Origin: Alopecurus myosuroides
Lineage: Eukaryota > Streptophyta > Magnoliopsida > Poales > Poaceae
Assembly: GCA_028641055.1 (NCBI GenBank)
Contig: CM054062.1
Location: 170,259,715-170,323,714 of the forward strand
Direction of reading: 5' to 3'
DNA: 64,000 nucleotides
Positions 24,701-35,357 of the stretch are shown here, piece after piece. Under the pieces are notes generated by a model. The model saw only the letters and a program-made list of their open reading frames with translations. It ran no database searches and was not told where the DNA came from. The position numbers were made by a program, and so were the translations under genes. The first letter of the stretch is position 1; each line of letters opens with the position of its first letter.

Positions 24701-25312
24701 TAAAAAGTCAAATTTGGAGTTACAATGATTTTCTTATGCCATTTACAAGATATAGTGCAAATCTGCCATTTTTTTTAGTGAAACAGGGACTTGGAAAATA
24801 ATTTGCAGGGGCTATAATTAATTACCAGGGGCCTATGTGTGATTTGCTGGAAGTTCCTGTACCAAGGCATTGCAAAATAAAAAGGGGTTTTATTCTGCAG
24901 GGGGTGGGATTCGATCCCCCCACCTCCTGGACGCGCAAAGGGGACAGAACCATTGCGGCTATGCGTTGTGTTTGTAACAGGAGGGGCAGTGTGGGGTTAT
25001 GTGCTGCAGTTTTACGTGATGTTTCTGAATACTAACTGAACTCGAACAGGTACCACGACAGGGACAGCGATCAGAGGGGAGGACGCCATGGCTGCTCTCG
25101 CTAGGGCGCCGTGGGCTCGCCGGAGAGGGGGCGGCCAAGGGGGGAAGGGAGATGAGGGAGGAGGAGTAGAGGGAGGAGATCGATGGGGGGCGGCCTCACC
25201 TTGAGCGCTCGATGGAGGAGGTCGGCATGGAGCAGCAGGAGCTTGGCCGGCGAAAAGTCGGCGATGGCGGCGGCGACTCAGGCCCTCCCGGTCCAAGCCG
25301 AGGGGGGGCGAA
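21750..25312 (-). repeat. Right (5') LTR of E2, first segment
   Basis: Starts TGTCGCACCC beside the primer site and matches the left LTR base for base apart from scattered changes. It carries hairpin 22313-22330, ~159 bp repeats (from 23991) and tRNA-like module (24896-24968). It stops at GCGAA (25308-25312), the target of E3. Confidence 0.93.
24896..24968 (-). ncRNA. tRNA-like module in right LTR of E2
   Basis: Copy of the 19175-19247 module with one change inside the region just after the A box (minus strand GGTTATG becomes GGTTCTG). B-box-like sequence and flanking T run are unchanged. Confidence 0.5.
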
Positions 25313-28300
25313 TGTGACGCCCCGAGATCGGGCACTATGCAGATTTCAGCATTCCCGCCAAATCCGCATAATAACCGATCACAGGTTGCCATTTATGATA
25401 ACATTACAATAGTTCACGAATAATCCACAATTACAACAGAATCAGATAGATACAAGATGACTCAGACGAGTCAGGGATACAACTGATACAATACAAAGAT
25501 CCAAATAACAGCGGAAGAAACAACATAGCGTCCGGCTACGGACAAGATACAAATTGGACTAAGAGTCCTGAAGATAACCGAGAGCGTCCAATCCCTGCCC
25601 AGGCCAAGCCGGAGGGATTCCCAAGCTAACGTCGTCAGACTTCAAACCTGTTGACTGCAATTTGGAATTTGCAGCCACGAAAGAGATTCGTGGGTCAGTA
25701 CGGTTAAGTACTGGCAAGGGGGATAAAACCCATACTCACAAGTTACCGGCGTAGCCAGTCATCACAAGATACAAATACTTTAGGATCAACGGAAAGAAAG
25801 GGGTTATTGCAAATAAGCGACAACAGGCTGCACTAACCAACTACAGAGGGAAAACTACAACTTCCCACTAACAGAAAGGGGATAAGATCGAGGATTGTAA
25901 CCAACTGAAAGTAAATCCAAACAAACCCATCCTGGACCTCGCCCCTTTAGCCAAAGAAGCAATCCGAGGATAACTCACACAGTTGTATTAAAGGTGAAAC
26001 AAGTTATTGTGTGAATAAACCTATTACTAGTCAAGTTGTTAATCATGGGGAGTAACATGGTTAATCATTATGTTGAAGTTGTCCTGAGTACTTGTTAGCC
26101 AGTACTTTCACCAAGTAATCCATAACCGCGGAAAACACGGCTTCTCGAGAAGATTATCCCTGCAGGGTTGCACCATAGTAACCGACACTCATGAATATCC
26201 CGCCAGATGGAGCGGCCACTCCACCAAGCGGGGCACTCAACACAATCCAACCATTCTTCGCATCAAGCCCAAAGCACCTTGGGCGCACGGCTACTCGGGC
26301 CCAGAAGAAAATGGACCCTCATAGCACTCTAAGACCGTGTCCCCCTATATGCCGACTACGAAAGTTCCACCCGGGATCCAAGGGCTCGCAAGATCATGCA
26401 TGCAGCAAATGGAAAACCCGAACGAAATGAGGCGATTTGGACGAGATGCGAATCGGGTCAAACTGAGGGGGAGCCCATACTCCCCAAATGCGGGTAGTGC
26501 GCTCATCATGGATCAGTAGACAAGACCCTTTTCCTATTAGGGTCGACACTAGCAGGCCTCAAAACCACAAAGGGCCTCCTGCCGGTGCCTTATCATCAAG
26601 TTTATTATTAATAGTAACATTAGCATGATTGATTGATTGATTAAACATCGAGCCCCCGGAACATAAAGAAGCAATAACAGAAAGTAACGGGTAACAGACT
26701 CGAGCAAAACAACCCTAAGCAAGATAGTAAGACACAGGCTCAAGCAAAGGTTATAGGTATGGAGGTGAGGCAATATCAAGGTTAAGGGATTCATGTGATG
26801 GGTTCGTAACAGAAACAGCTACCACTAAGGCTAGCAGAAAAGAATCAACGGAAAGAATCGTTAACAAGTGATGAAAGGCAGCCATATGGCATGCAAGTGA
26901 GTATACTTGCCTGAGATCCCGCAAGGTAGCAGAACTTGTCGTTGCTCACATCATCTCAACGTCCTATCCGGGAAGAAGCAATGAACCTCGAACAAACACC
27001 GGATGCAACAATTACTACTACGGCAAAAGATCCAGCATGAACAAGGTATGGATGCATGTCAATTTAATAGATGCACCAAAGTAAGCTAGTGGATATGAAA
27101 CACAAGTTTAAATGGATTCCATATGCAAAGGTTGCATATGGAAGCCCATGCTTTAGAGTTGAATTAATTGTTCTAACACTAAGCATCATGTGTAAGTGAG
27201 TTAGAATGATGCATGCAAAAGGGAAACAGCAAAATAACAACATTAGAATCAAATTAGAATAGGGTGTAGCAATTTAGAATTTTATTATTAATTTAGGGAA
27301 TTTTTGGGTGCCTTAAGGGAACACACAACTATTTGTTGTTATCAACCATTTAAATTGTTCAAAACAAATAACAAAGTTGATATTTGAAAAGGTTATCAAA
27401 TTTTAGTTGGATTACATGTTTCACATGTTGAAATTGGGCTTTGGATTATTTAATTATGAATTAAACAATATTGAACAATTTTTAATTGAATTAAACAAGT
27501 TTTAAATTGTTTAGGCAATTTTAATTATTCAAAACAGAAAACAAGAATTATATTTGAATAGCTTATTTAAAATGGTATTGAAAACATATTTTATTTGCAT
27601 TTATTGGATTAAGGATGAAATAGTTATTGAATTTAGCAAATACAAGTGAAATGATTTAAATTTGAATTTGAATTGTAATTTGAAAATTCAAAACAGAACA
27701 CAAGTTGGATATTTGGAAAGATTATAAAATTTGGATCAGAATAGATATAAAGTTTGTGTTTATATGAATTACAGAATAGAAGTTATTGAATTTCAAAGTT
27801 TTGTTTCAAATCTGTTTATTAAAAGGAATTTGGAAAATGTTGGAATTTCGCAGAAACATTTTGCACCGAGTGGCTCTCTACCCACTGTCCCTGCTGCGTG
27901 GGCCAGAGGGGCCAGCGCGGCGCTGCGCGCCCGCGTGGCAGGATCAGTCACCGACGGGTGGGACCGCGTGCTGAGGAAGAAAAAATGAACCAAAAAGGGG
28001 TGCGCTCCCTGGGGATCGAACCCAGGAGCTGTACCGCGCGCGAGTGGGGCTCAACCAGTTGGGCTGGAAGCGATTCGTGACAGGGAACGGGCATGTGGGT
28101 AGATGGGGTGTGGTTTCGGGGTTAACTGAACCTGCAACCAGTTGCTGTTTCTGAAGATCGACGAGGAGAACATGAGCGACGCGGACATGCTCGCTGTGCC
28201 GTTCGCCGCGGCTCGCCGCTGCGCGTGCGGCTGCGGATGCCGGGGCTCGTGCGGGCCATGGAAGCGCACGGTGCAGAGGAAGGCGAGGGAGGGGAAGAGG

Positions 28301-29488
28301 ACCAGAGGGCTCACCTCGAGGGTTCGCTGTAGAGGTTCAGGTTCAGGCGACGGGCAGCGGACTTCTCCGGCACGGCGCGGCCGCCGTGTTGCCTCCCGGC
28401 AAGCGACGAGGTGACGGTGAGCCTCGGGGGACAACCACGATTCCATTCCCGCCACGTCCCAGGCCCGGCGATGACCAGGACGTCGACGACATCACCACCA
28501 AGGGCCGGCCATGGCGTTGCAGCGCACCGATTCAGCACGAATTCAAACAGAACAGAAGAAGAAGGAGAAATTGAGAGGGGAATGGATGGCGACGGTGTGG
28601 AGAAGGAGAGATCCTGGCTTGGGGAGGAGGAAGGTGGAGTGGTTGAGGGAGGCGTGGAGGAGGGGAAAGATAAGGGAGGATCGGGGCAGGTGGTGGTGTT
28701 GCGTGCTCTCTGTCTGATTTTCTGCAGAGACAGCGACGGGGAGCAGGGGGATGACGTCGGGGGTGGACTGGGTCGTGGTACTGGGTTGGGCTAGATGGGC
28801 TACGTTAGGTAGATAGGTTAGTTGGTGTCTCCTTTCTGATTTATTTATTTTTATATTTTTTTTTTCCTGAAAACAGATTTGGAAAAAAAATGGATAGATT
28901 TTGTTTAGGGAAAATTCCAGTAAATTTAGGGTAGGTTATTTAGGTAATTAGAAATACATTTCCAAGATTTGATTTCAAAATTTTGATATTTAAAATAAAG
29001 TTTGTATTTGAAACCAATTTAGAGGATTTGCAATATTAATAAACCATTATAAAAACATGCTTTTAAATAGGGTTACCCCTAAGATTTAATTTGATTGAAA
29101 ATTAGTTGATTGACTTGTTAAGTTATGAATTCAAAAGTGGTTATGGTTGAGGCATTTGATTAGAAGATGGAGGTGATTTAATTAATTAATTGAAAATAGT
29201 TGTTTGATTAAACCCAACAATTCAATGAATGATTTGGTTTAAACTTTTGAGTTAGCCATTAGGGTTTTAACAAGAGGGGGGAAGTTATTAACAAGCATTT
29301 GGATTAAACAATTTTCAAACTATTGAAGAACAAATGAGGGGTGTAGTTTGCAAGTTTGAAATTGGAAATTTTGGGCAAGGGTGAAAGTTTAAATTGTTCT
29401 GAAATTTTCAGTGGTGATGCAAAATGGTGCAATGCAATGTGATGCATATGATGCAAGCAAACAAACAGGTAACACCCCAGGTGTTACA
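25313..29488 (-). repeat. Left (3') LTR of E3
   Basis: 4176 bp. Along plus: hairpin 25696-25713; the block shared with the other LTRs (ending near the 'CTCCTGCCGGTGCCTTATCA' stretch, 26576-26595); tandem repeat anchors at 27358, 27528 and 27687 (spacings 170 and 159); tRNA-like unit 28001-28073; GC-rich leader to about 28800; T-rich tract and AT-rich U3. Short ORFs in it are duplicated in the right LTR simply because the LTRs are identical. Confidence 0.93.
28001..28073 (-). ncRNA. 73-nt tRNA-like unit in left LTR of E3, with T5 terminator
   Basis: Best-preserved copy. Numbered as a tRNA on the minus strand: acceptor TCGCTTC (1-7) against GGAGCGC (66-72), 6 of 7 positions pairing (one G-T). 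D arm GCCC/GAGC has GG at 18-19. Anticodon loop 32-38 is CGCGCGC (G33 not T; CGC at 34-36) on a weak stem. The variable region is 5 nt. The T stem CTGGG/CCCAG is perfect around TTCGATC at 54-60, and A73 follows. After four C comes TTTTT (27996-27992), a typical Pol III stop. A and B boxes have tRNA spacing. It is probably tRNA-derived; T33 is missing and the anticodon stem is weak, so it is unlikely to decode. Confidence 0.6.
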
Positions 29489-29965
29489 GACGACACCACT
29501 AACAAGGGATTGCGCCCTCGCAATCCACCTGCTAACCCGGGAGGGGACAGAAGTTCGACTATCGATTCTTCGCGCTTCCGTTGATCTCCTCGACACCACT
29601 AACAAGGGATTCTTGCTCGGAGTGACGACGATGTGCTTCCACCAGGAATCTTCCGATGATCGAACCTATTAGGTTAAAGGCTCAGAAAACGTCCACCCAC
29701 GTAGGATCCTAACACTTTGAAAGATAGACCAGAGGGGAGACTCCAAAACAAATAAGATTGGGAGGGGAAATAGAATAGGGATAAGGAGAAAAACAAGAAT
29801 CCTATTGAGATGTTTTTCCAAAATAGTTTAGCAGAAATAATTTTTGACACTCTAGAAACAACGACCGTTAGCGAGGTTAACCTACAGGCTTTGCGGACCC
29901 GTTGCTTCGATAACCATTCGTATCGAAACAATATCGGGAATCGGAACCAAGGCTCTGATACCATT
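29489..29965 (-). other. 477 bp interior of E3
   Basis: No ORF of note. It holds a 20 bp direct repeat GACACCACTAACAAGGGATT, starting near 29492 and 29591, and a primer site TGGTATCAGAGC at 29952-29963, two bases from the right LTR. Beside the left LTR the minus strand reads GTGGTGTCGTC, not a polypurine tract, unlike A and E2. Confidence 0.85.
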
Positions 29966-32900
29966 TGTGACGCCCCGAGATCGGGCACTATGCAGATTTC
30001 AGCATTCCCGCCAAATCCGCATAATAACCGATCACAGGTTGCCATTTATGATAACATTACAATAGTTCACGAATAATCCACAATTACAACAGAATCAGAT
30101 AGATACAAGATGACTCAGACGAGTCAGGGATACAACTGATACAATACAAAGATCCAAATAACAGCGGAAGAAACAACATAGCGTCCGGCTACGGACAAGA
30201 TACAAATTGGACTAAGAGTCCTGAAGATAACCGAGAGCGTCCAATCCCTGCCCAGGCCAAGCCGGAGGGATTCCCAAGCTAACGTCGTCAGACTTCAAAC
30301 CTGTTGACTGCAATTTGGAATTTGCAGCCACGAAAGAGATTCGTGGGTCAGTACGGTTAAGTACTGGCAAGGGGGATAAAACCCATACTCACAAGTTACC
30401 GGCGTAGCCAGTCATCACAAGATACAAATACTTTAGGATCAACGGAAAGAAAGGGGTTATTGCAAATAAGCGACAACAGGCTGCACTAACCAACTACAGA
30501 GGGAAAACTACAACTTCCCACTAACAGAAAGGGGATAAGATCGAGGATTGTAACCAACTGAAAGTAAATCCAAACAAACCCATCCTGGACCTCGCCCCTT
30601 TAGCCAAAGAAGCAATCCGAGGATAACTCACACAGTTGTATTAAAGGTGAAACAAGTTATTGTGTGAATAAACCTATTACTAGTCAAGTTGTTAATCATG
30701 GGGAGTAACATGGTTAATCATTATGTTGAAGTTGTCCTGAGTACTTGTTAGCCAGTACTTTCACCAAGTAATCCATAACCGCGGAAAACACGGCTTCTCG
30801 AGAAGATTATCCCTGCAGGGTTGCACCATAGTAACCGACACTCATGAATATCCCGCCAGATGGAGCGGCCACTCCACCAAGCGGGGCACTCAACACAATC
30901 CAACCATTCTTCGCATCAATCCCAAAGCACCTTGGGCGCACGGCTACTCGGGCCCAGAAGAAAATGGACCCTCATAGCACTCTAAGACCGTGTCCCCCTA
31001 TATGCCGACTACGAAAGTTCCACCCGGGATCCAAGGGCTCGCAAGATCATGCATGCAGCAAATGGAAAACCCGAACTAAATGAGGCGATTTGGACGAGAT
31101 GCGAATCGGGTCAAACTGAGGGGGAGCCCATACTCCCCAAATGCGGGTAGTGCGCTCATCATGGATCAGTAGACAAGACCCTTTTCCTATTAGGGTCGAC
31201 ACTAGCAGGCCTCAAAACCACAAAGGGCCTCCTGCCGGTGCCTTATCATCAAGTTTATTATTAATAGTAACATTAGCATGATTGATTGATTGATTAAACA
31301 TCGAGCCCCCGGAACATAAAGAAGTAATAACAGAAAGTAACGGGTAACAGACTCGAGCAAAACAACCCTAAGCAAGATAGTAAGACACAGGCTCAAGCAA
31401 AGGTTATAGGTATGGAGGTGAGGCAATATCAAGATTAAGGGATTCATGTGATGGGTTCGTAACAGAAACAGCTACCACTAAGGCTAGCAGAAAAGAATCA
31501 ACGGAAAGAATCGGTAACAAGTGATGAAAGGCAGCCATATGGCATGCAAGTGAGTATACTTGCCTGAGATCCCGCAAGGTAGCAGAACTTGTCGTTGCTC
31601 ACATCATCTCAACGTCCTATCCGGGAAGAAGCAATGAACCTCGAACAAACACCGGATGCAACAATTACTACTACGGCAAAAGATCCAGCATGAACAAGGT
31701 ATGGATGCATGTCAATTTAATAGATGCACCAAAGTAAGCTAGTGGATATGAAACACAAGTTTAAATGGATTCCATATGCAAAGGTTGCATATGGAAGCCC
31801 ATGCTTTAGAGTTGAATTAATTGTTCTAACACTAAGCATCATGTGTAAGTGAGTTAGAATGATGCATGCAAAAGGGAAACAGCAAAATAACAACATTAGA
31901 ATCAAATTAGAATAGGGTGTAGCAATTTAGAATTTTATTATTAATTTAGGGAATTTTTGGGTGCCTTAAGGGAACACACAACTATTTGTTGTTATCAACC
32001 ATTTAAATTGTTCAAAACAAATAACAAAGTTGATATTTGAAAAGGTTATCAAATTTTAGTTGGATTACATGTTTCACATGTTGAAATTGGGCTTTGGATT
32101 ATTTAATTATGAATTAAACAATATTGAACAATTTTTAATTGAATTAAACAAGTTTTAAATTGTTTAGGCAATTTTAATTATTCAAAACAGAAAACAAGAA
32201 TTATATTTGAATAGCTTATTTAAAATGGTATTGAAAACATATTTTATTTGCATTTATTGGATTAAGGATGAAATAGTTATTGAATTTAGCAAATACAAGT
32301 GAAATGATTTAAATTTGAATTTGAATTGTAATTTGAAAATTCAAAACAGAACACAAGTTGGATATTTGGAAAGATTATAAAATTTGGATCAGAATAGATA
32401 TAAAGTTTGTGTTTATATGAATTACAGAATAGAAGTTATTGAATTTCAAAGTTTTGTTTCAAATCTGTTTATTAAAAGGAATTTGGAAAATGTTGGAATT
32501 TCGCAGAAACATTTTGCACCGAGTGGCTCTCTACCCACTGTCCCTGCTGCGTGGGCCAGAGGGGCCAGCGCGGCGCTGCGCGCCCGCGTGGCAGGATCAG
32601 TCACCGACGGGTGGGACCGCGTGCTGAGGAAGAAAAAATGAACCAAAAAGGGGTGCGCTCCCTGGGGATCGAACCCAGGAGCTGTACCGCGCGCGAGTGG
32701 GGCTCAACCAGTTGGGATGGAAGCGATTCGTGACAGGGAACGGGCATGTGGGTAGATGGGGTGTGGTTTCGGGGTTAACTGAACCTGCAACCAGTTGCTG
32801 TTTCTGAAGATCGACGAGGAGAACATGAGCGACGCGGACATGCTCGCTGTGCCGTTCGCCGCGGCTCGCCGCTGCGCGTGCGGCTGCGGATGCCGGGGCT

Positions 32901-34141
32901 CGTGCGGGCCGTGGAAGCGCACGGTGCAGAGGAAGGCGAGGGAGGGGAAGAGGACCAGAGGGCTCACCTCGAGGGTTCGCTGTAGAGGTTCAGGTTCAGG
33001 CGACGGGCAGCGGACTTCTCCGGCACGGCGCGGCCGCCGTGTTGCCTCCCGGCAAGCGACGAGGTGACGGTGAGCCTCGGGGGACAACCACGATTCCATT
33101 CCCGCCACGTCCCAGGCCCGGCGATGACCAGGACGTCGACGACATCACCACCAAGGGCCGGCCATGGCGTTGCAGCGCACCGATTCAGCACGAATTCAAA
33201 CAGAACAGAAGAAGAAGGAGAAATTGAGAGGGGAATGGATGGCGACGGTGTGGAGAAGGAGAGATCCTGGCTTGGGGAGGAGGAAGGTGGAGTGGTTGAG
33301 GGAGGCGTGGAGGAGGGGAAAGATAAGGGAGGATCGGGGCAGGTGGTGGTGCTGCGTGCTCTCTGTCTGCTTTTCTGCAGAGACAGCGACGGGGAGCAGG
33401 GGGATGACGTCGGGGGTGGACTGGGTCGTGGTACTGGGTTGGGCTAGATGGGCTACGTTAGGTAGATAGGTTAGTTGGTGTCTCCTTTCTGATTTATTTA
33501 TTTTTATATTTTTTTTTTCCTGAAAACAGATTTGGAAAAAAAATGGATAGATTTTGTTTAGGGAAAATTCCAGTAAATTTAGGGTAGGTTATTTAGGTAA
33601 TTAGAAATACATTTCCAAGATTTGATTTCAAAATTTTGATATTTAAAATAAAGTTTGTATTTGAAACCAATTTAGAGGATTTGCAATATTAATAAACCAT
33701 TATAAAAACATGCTTTTAAATAGGGTTACCCCTAAGATTTAATTTGATTGAAAATTAGTTGATTGACTTGTTAAGTTATGAATTCAAAAGTGGTTATGGT
33801 TGAGGCATTTGATTAGAAGATGGAGGTGATTTAATTAATTAATTGAAAATAGTTGTTTGATTAAACCCAACAATTCAATGAATGATTTGGTTTAAACTTT
33901 TGAGTTAGCCATTAGGGTTTTAACAAGAGGGGGGAAGTTATTAACAAGCATTTGGATTAAACAATTTTCAAACTATTGATGAACAAATGAGGGGTGTAGT
34001 TTGCAAGTTTGAAATTGGAAATTTTGGGCAAGGGTGAAAGTTTAAATTGTTCTGAAATTTTCAGTGGTGATGCAAAATGGTGCAATGCAATGTGATGCAT
34101 ATGATGCAAGCAAACAAACAGGTAACACCCCAGGTGTTACA
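29966..34141 (-). repeat. Right (5') LTR of E3
   Basis: Same length and order as the left LTR. Differences seen include a C-to-T near 31325 and a C-to-A inside the tRNA-like unit. Hairpin at 30349-30366, tandem repeat from 32011, tRNA-like unit 32654-32726. Confidence 0.93.
32654..32726 (-). ncRNA. 73-nt tRNA-like unit in right LTR of E3
   Basis: Identical to 28001-28073 except that position 10 of the tRNA numbering is T instead of G, which weakens the D stem. The T5 run is at 32649-32645. Confidence 0.58.
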
Positions 34142-35357
34142 GCGAAGGGAGATGGAACCATGGGGGTTCCATTCCCATGCTTGGCCCGGCCGGAGGAGGT
34201 CCGGAGCTCCGGCGATTGCCGGTGGAAGGAGAGCTTTTTTTTCTTTCGGTTGGGTTCAGTATAGGCTACAGAGGATACAGAGAGCAGAGAGGGAAAGGAG
34301 GAAGAAGGAAGAAGAGATGGAGGCGCTAGGCTAGGGTTAGGGTTTGCAGGGGGATCGGTGGCCGTTTTATGGGGAGCCCTAGCTAGGTACGGCTGCCATC
34401 GAGGAGGGGAGGAGAGGATCGTGTGGTACAGAGGAGGTTCGTATAGTTGGAGGAGGAAGACGACAAGGGGGGGGAGAAAAGGTATCGGGCTGGAAGAGGT
34501 AGATGGGCTGGGGGAGAAATTGGATGGGGTGGGCTTGCTGCTGCTCCTCTCCTCTCTTTTTATTATTTGCTTTCCTTTTTTTTTTGTAGCAAGAGAGAAA
34601 ATGGAAGAATTAGATAGTTTTTGGAGTTGATAAAATCTTGGAAAAATTCATGGGAGTGGGTTAGGTCAACTACAACCAACTACCAAGTTTGGACTTCAAA
34701 ATTATTTAAGTTTTTGTGCTGTTTGGAAATAAACCAAATTTAGAGGTATTTTGTTATTAAATAAAATAGTATTGAAAACAAAGGTTTTTAATAGGGTGAA
34801 CCCTATTGATTAAAGTGGTTAAAATTATTAGAATAGATTGGTAGTTTTAATGATTTGGAAATTGGTGCTGTTTGCATAGTTTTCAAATTGGAGTTAGTTT
34901 GGATATTGATTGAAATATTTAAGACAAGAAATTACTTATGCTGATCATATGATTCTAATTGGAAACAAATGAACACCTTTGTTTTGGTTATTTTTTTATA
35001 ATTTCAAATTGGGATGCTGTTTAGTGATTGGGTTTGAATTTGAAAGCAAGTTGGATTTAATTAATTGAAATAAAAGCACCATTTTATTAGTTGATCAACA
35101 TGGAATAAAATGAGAACAATTGGTTGTTTGTATTTGAAATAACATTTTGCAAATTGTAACATCACAAGGATGAAACAAAAGGTTTGAAGTTTTGGTTTGA
35201 AATTCAAATAGAAAACAAAGGAAAACAAATGAAAACAGGGAAAAACAAATGGAAAACAAACAAAACAAATGCAATCAACATGATGCCATGATGCAAAACA
35301 TAAAATAACAGAGAGCAAAACATTCTAAAGGCTATTTTTCAGACTTGGGATGTTACA
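34142..35357 (-). repeat. Right LTR of E2, second segment
   Basis: Begins with the second GCGAA and continues E2's LTR to GATGTTACA at 35357. Contains the promoter pair (telobox 34334-34345, TATA-like 34363-34372), T-rich tract and AT-rich U3, matching 19590-20805. Confidence 0.92.

Larger units (their letters stand above)
25313..34141 (-). mobile_element. Element E3: young non-autonomous large-LTR element (LARD-like)
   Basis: Flanked by GCGAA at 25308-25312 and 34142-34146. Both LTRs are exactly 4176 bp (25313-29488, 29966-34141) and nearly identical, differing at a handful of sites, so insertion is recent. They start TGTGACGCCCCG and end GGTGTTACA. They are related to the LTRs of A, B and E2 mainly in the middle, near 25870-26580. 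The 477 bp interior has a primer site (29952-29963) but no coding sequence and no clear polypurine tract beside the left LTR. Confidence 0.94.
16029..35357 (-). mobile_element. Element E2: non-autonomous gypsy deletion derivative, itself interrupted by E3
   Basis: Flanked by GCGTG at 16024-16028 and 35358-35362; the uninterrupted left LTR of A has this once (1156-1160). LTRs: 16029-20805 (4777 bp) and 21750-25312 joined to 34147-35357 (4774 bp), differing by few bases. The interior (20806-21749) keeps the polypurine tract, scraps of pol, gag and the upstream ORF's leader, and the primer site. It codes for no enzyme, so it must have moved with proteins supplied by a relative such as the ancestor of A. 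Confidence 0.93.

Noticed and set aside
28001..28073. Working tRNA gene
   Set aside because: No T at position 33, weak anticodon stem, 1-72 unpaired; called tRNA-like only.
28051..33108. Pairs of identical ORFs at 28051-28455 and 32704-33108 and others
   Set aside because: Duplicates of E3's two LTRs; GC-rich leader without coding signs.
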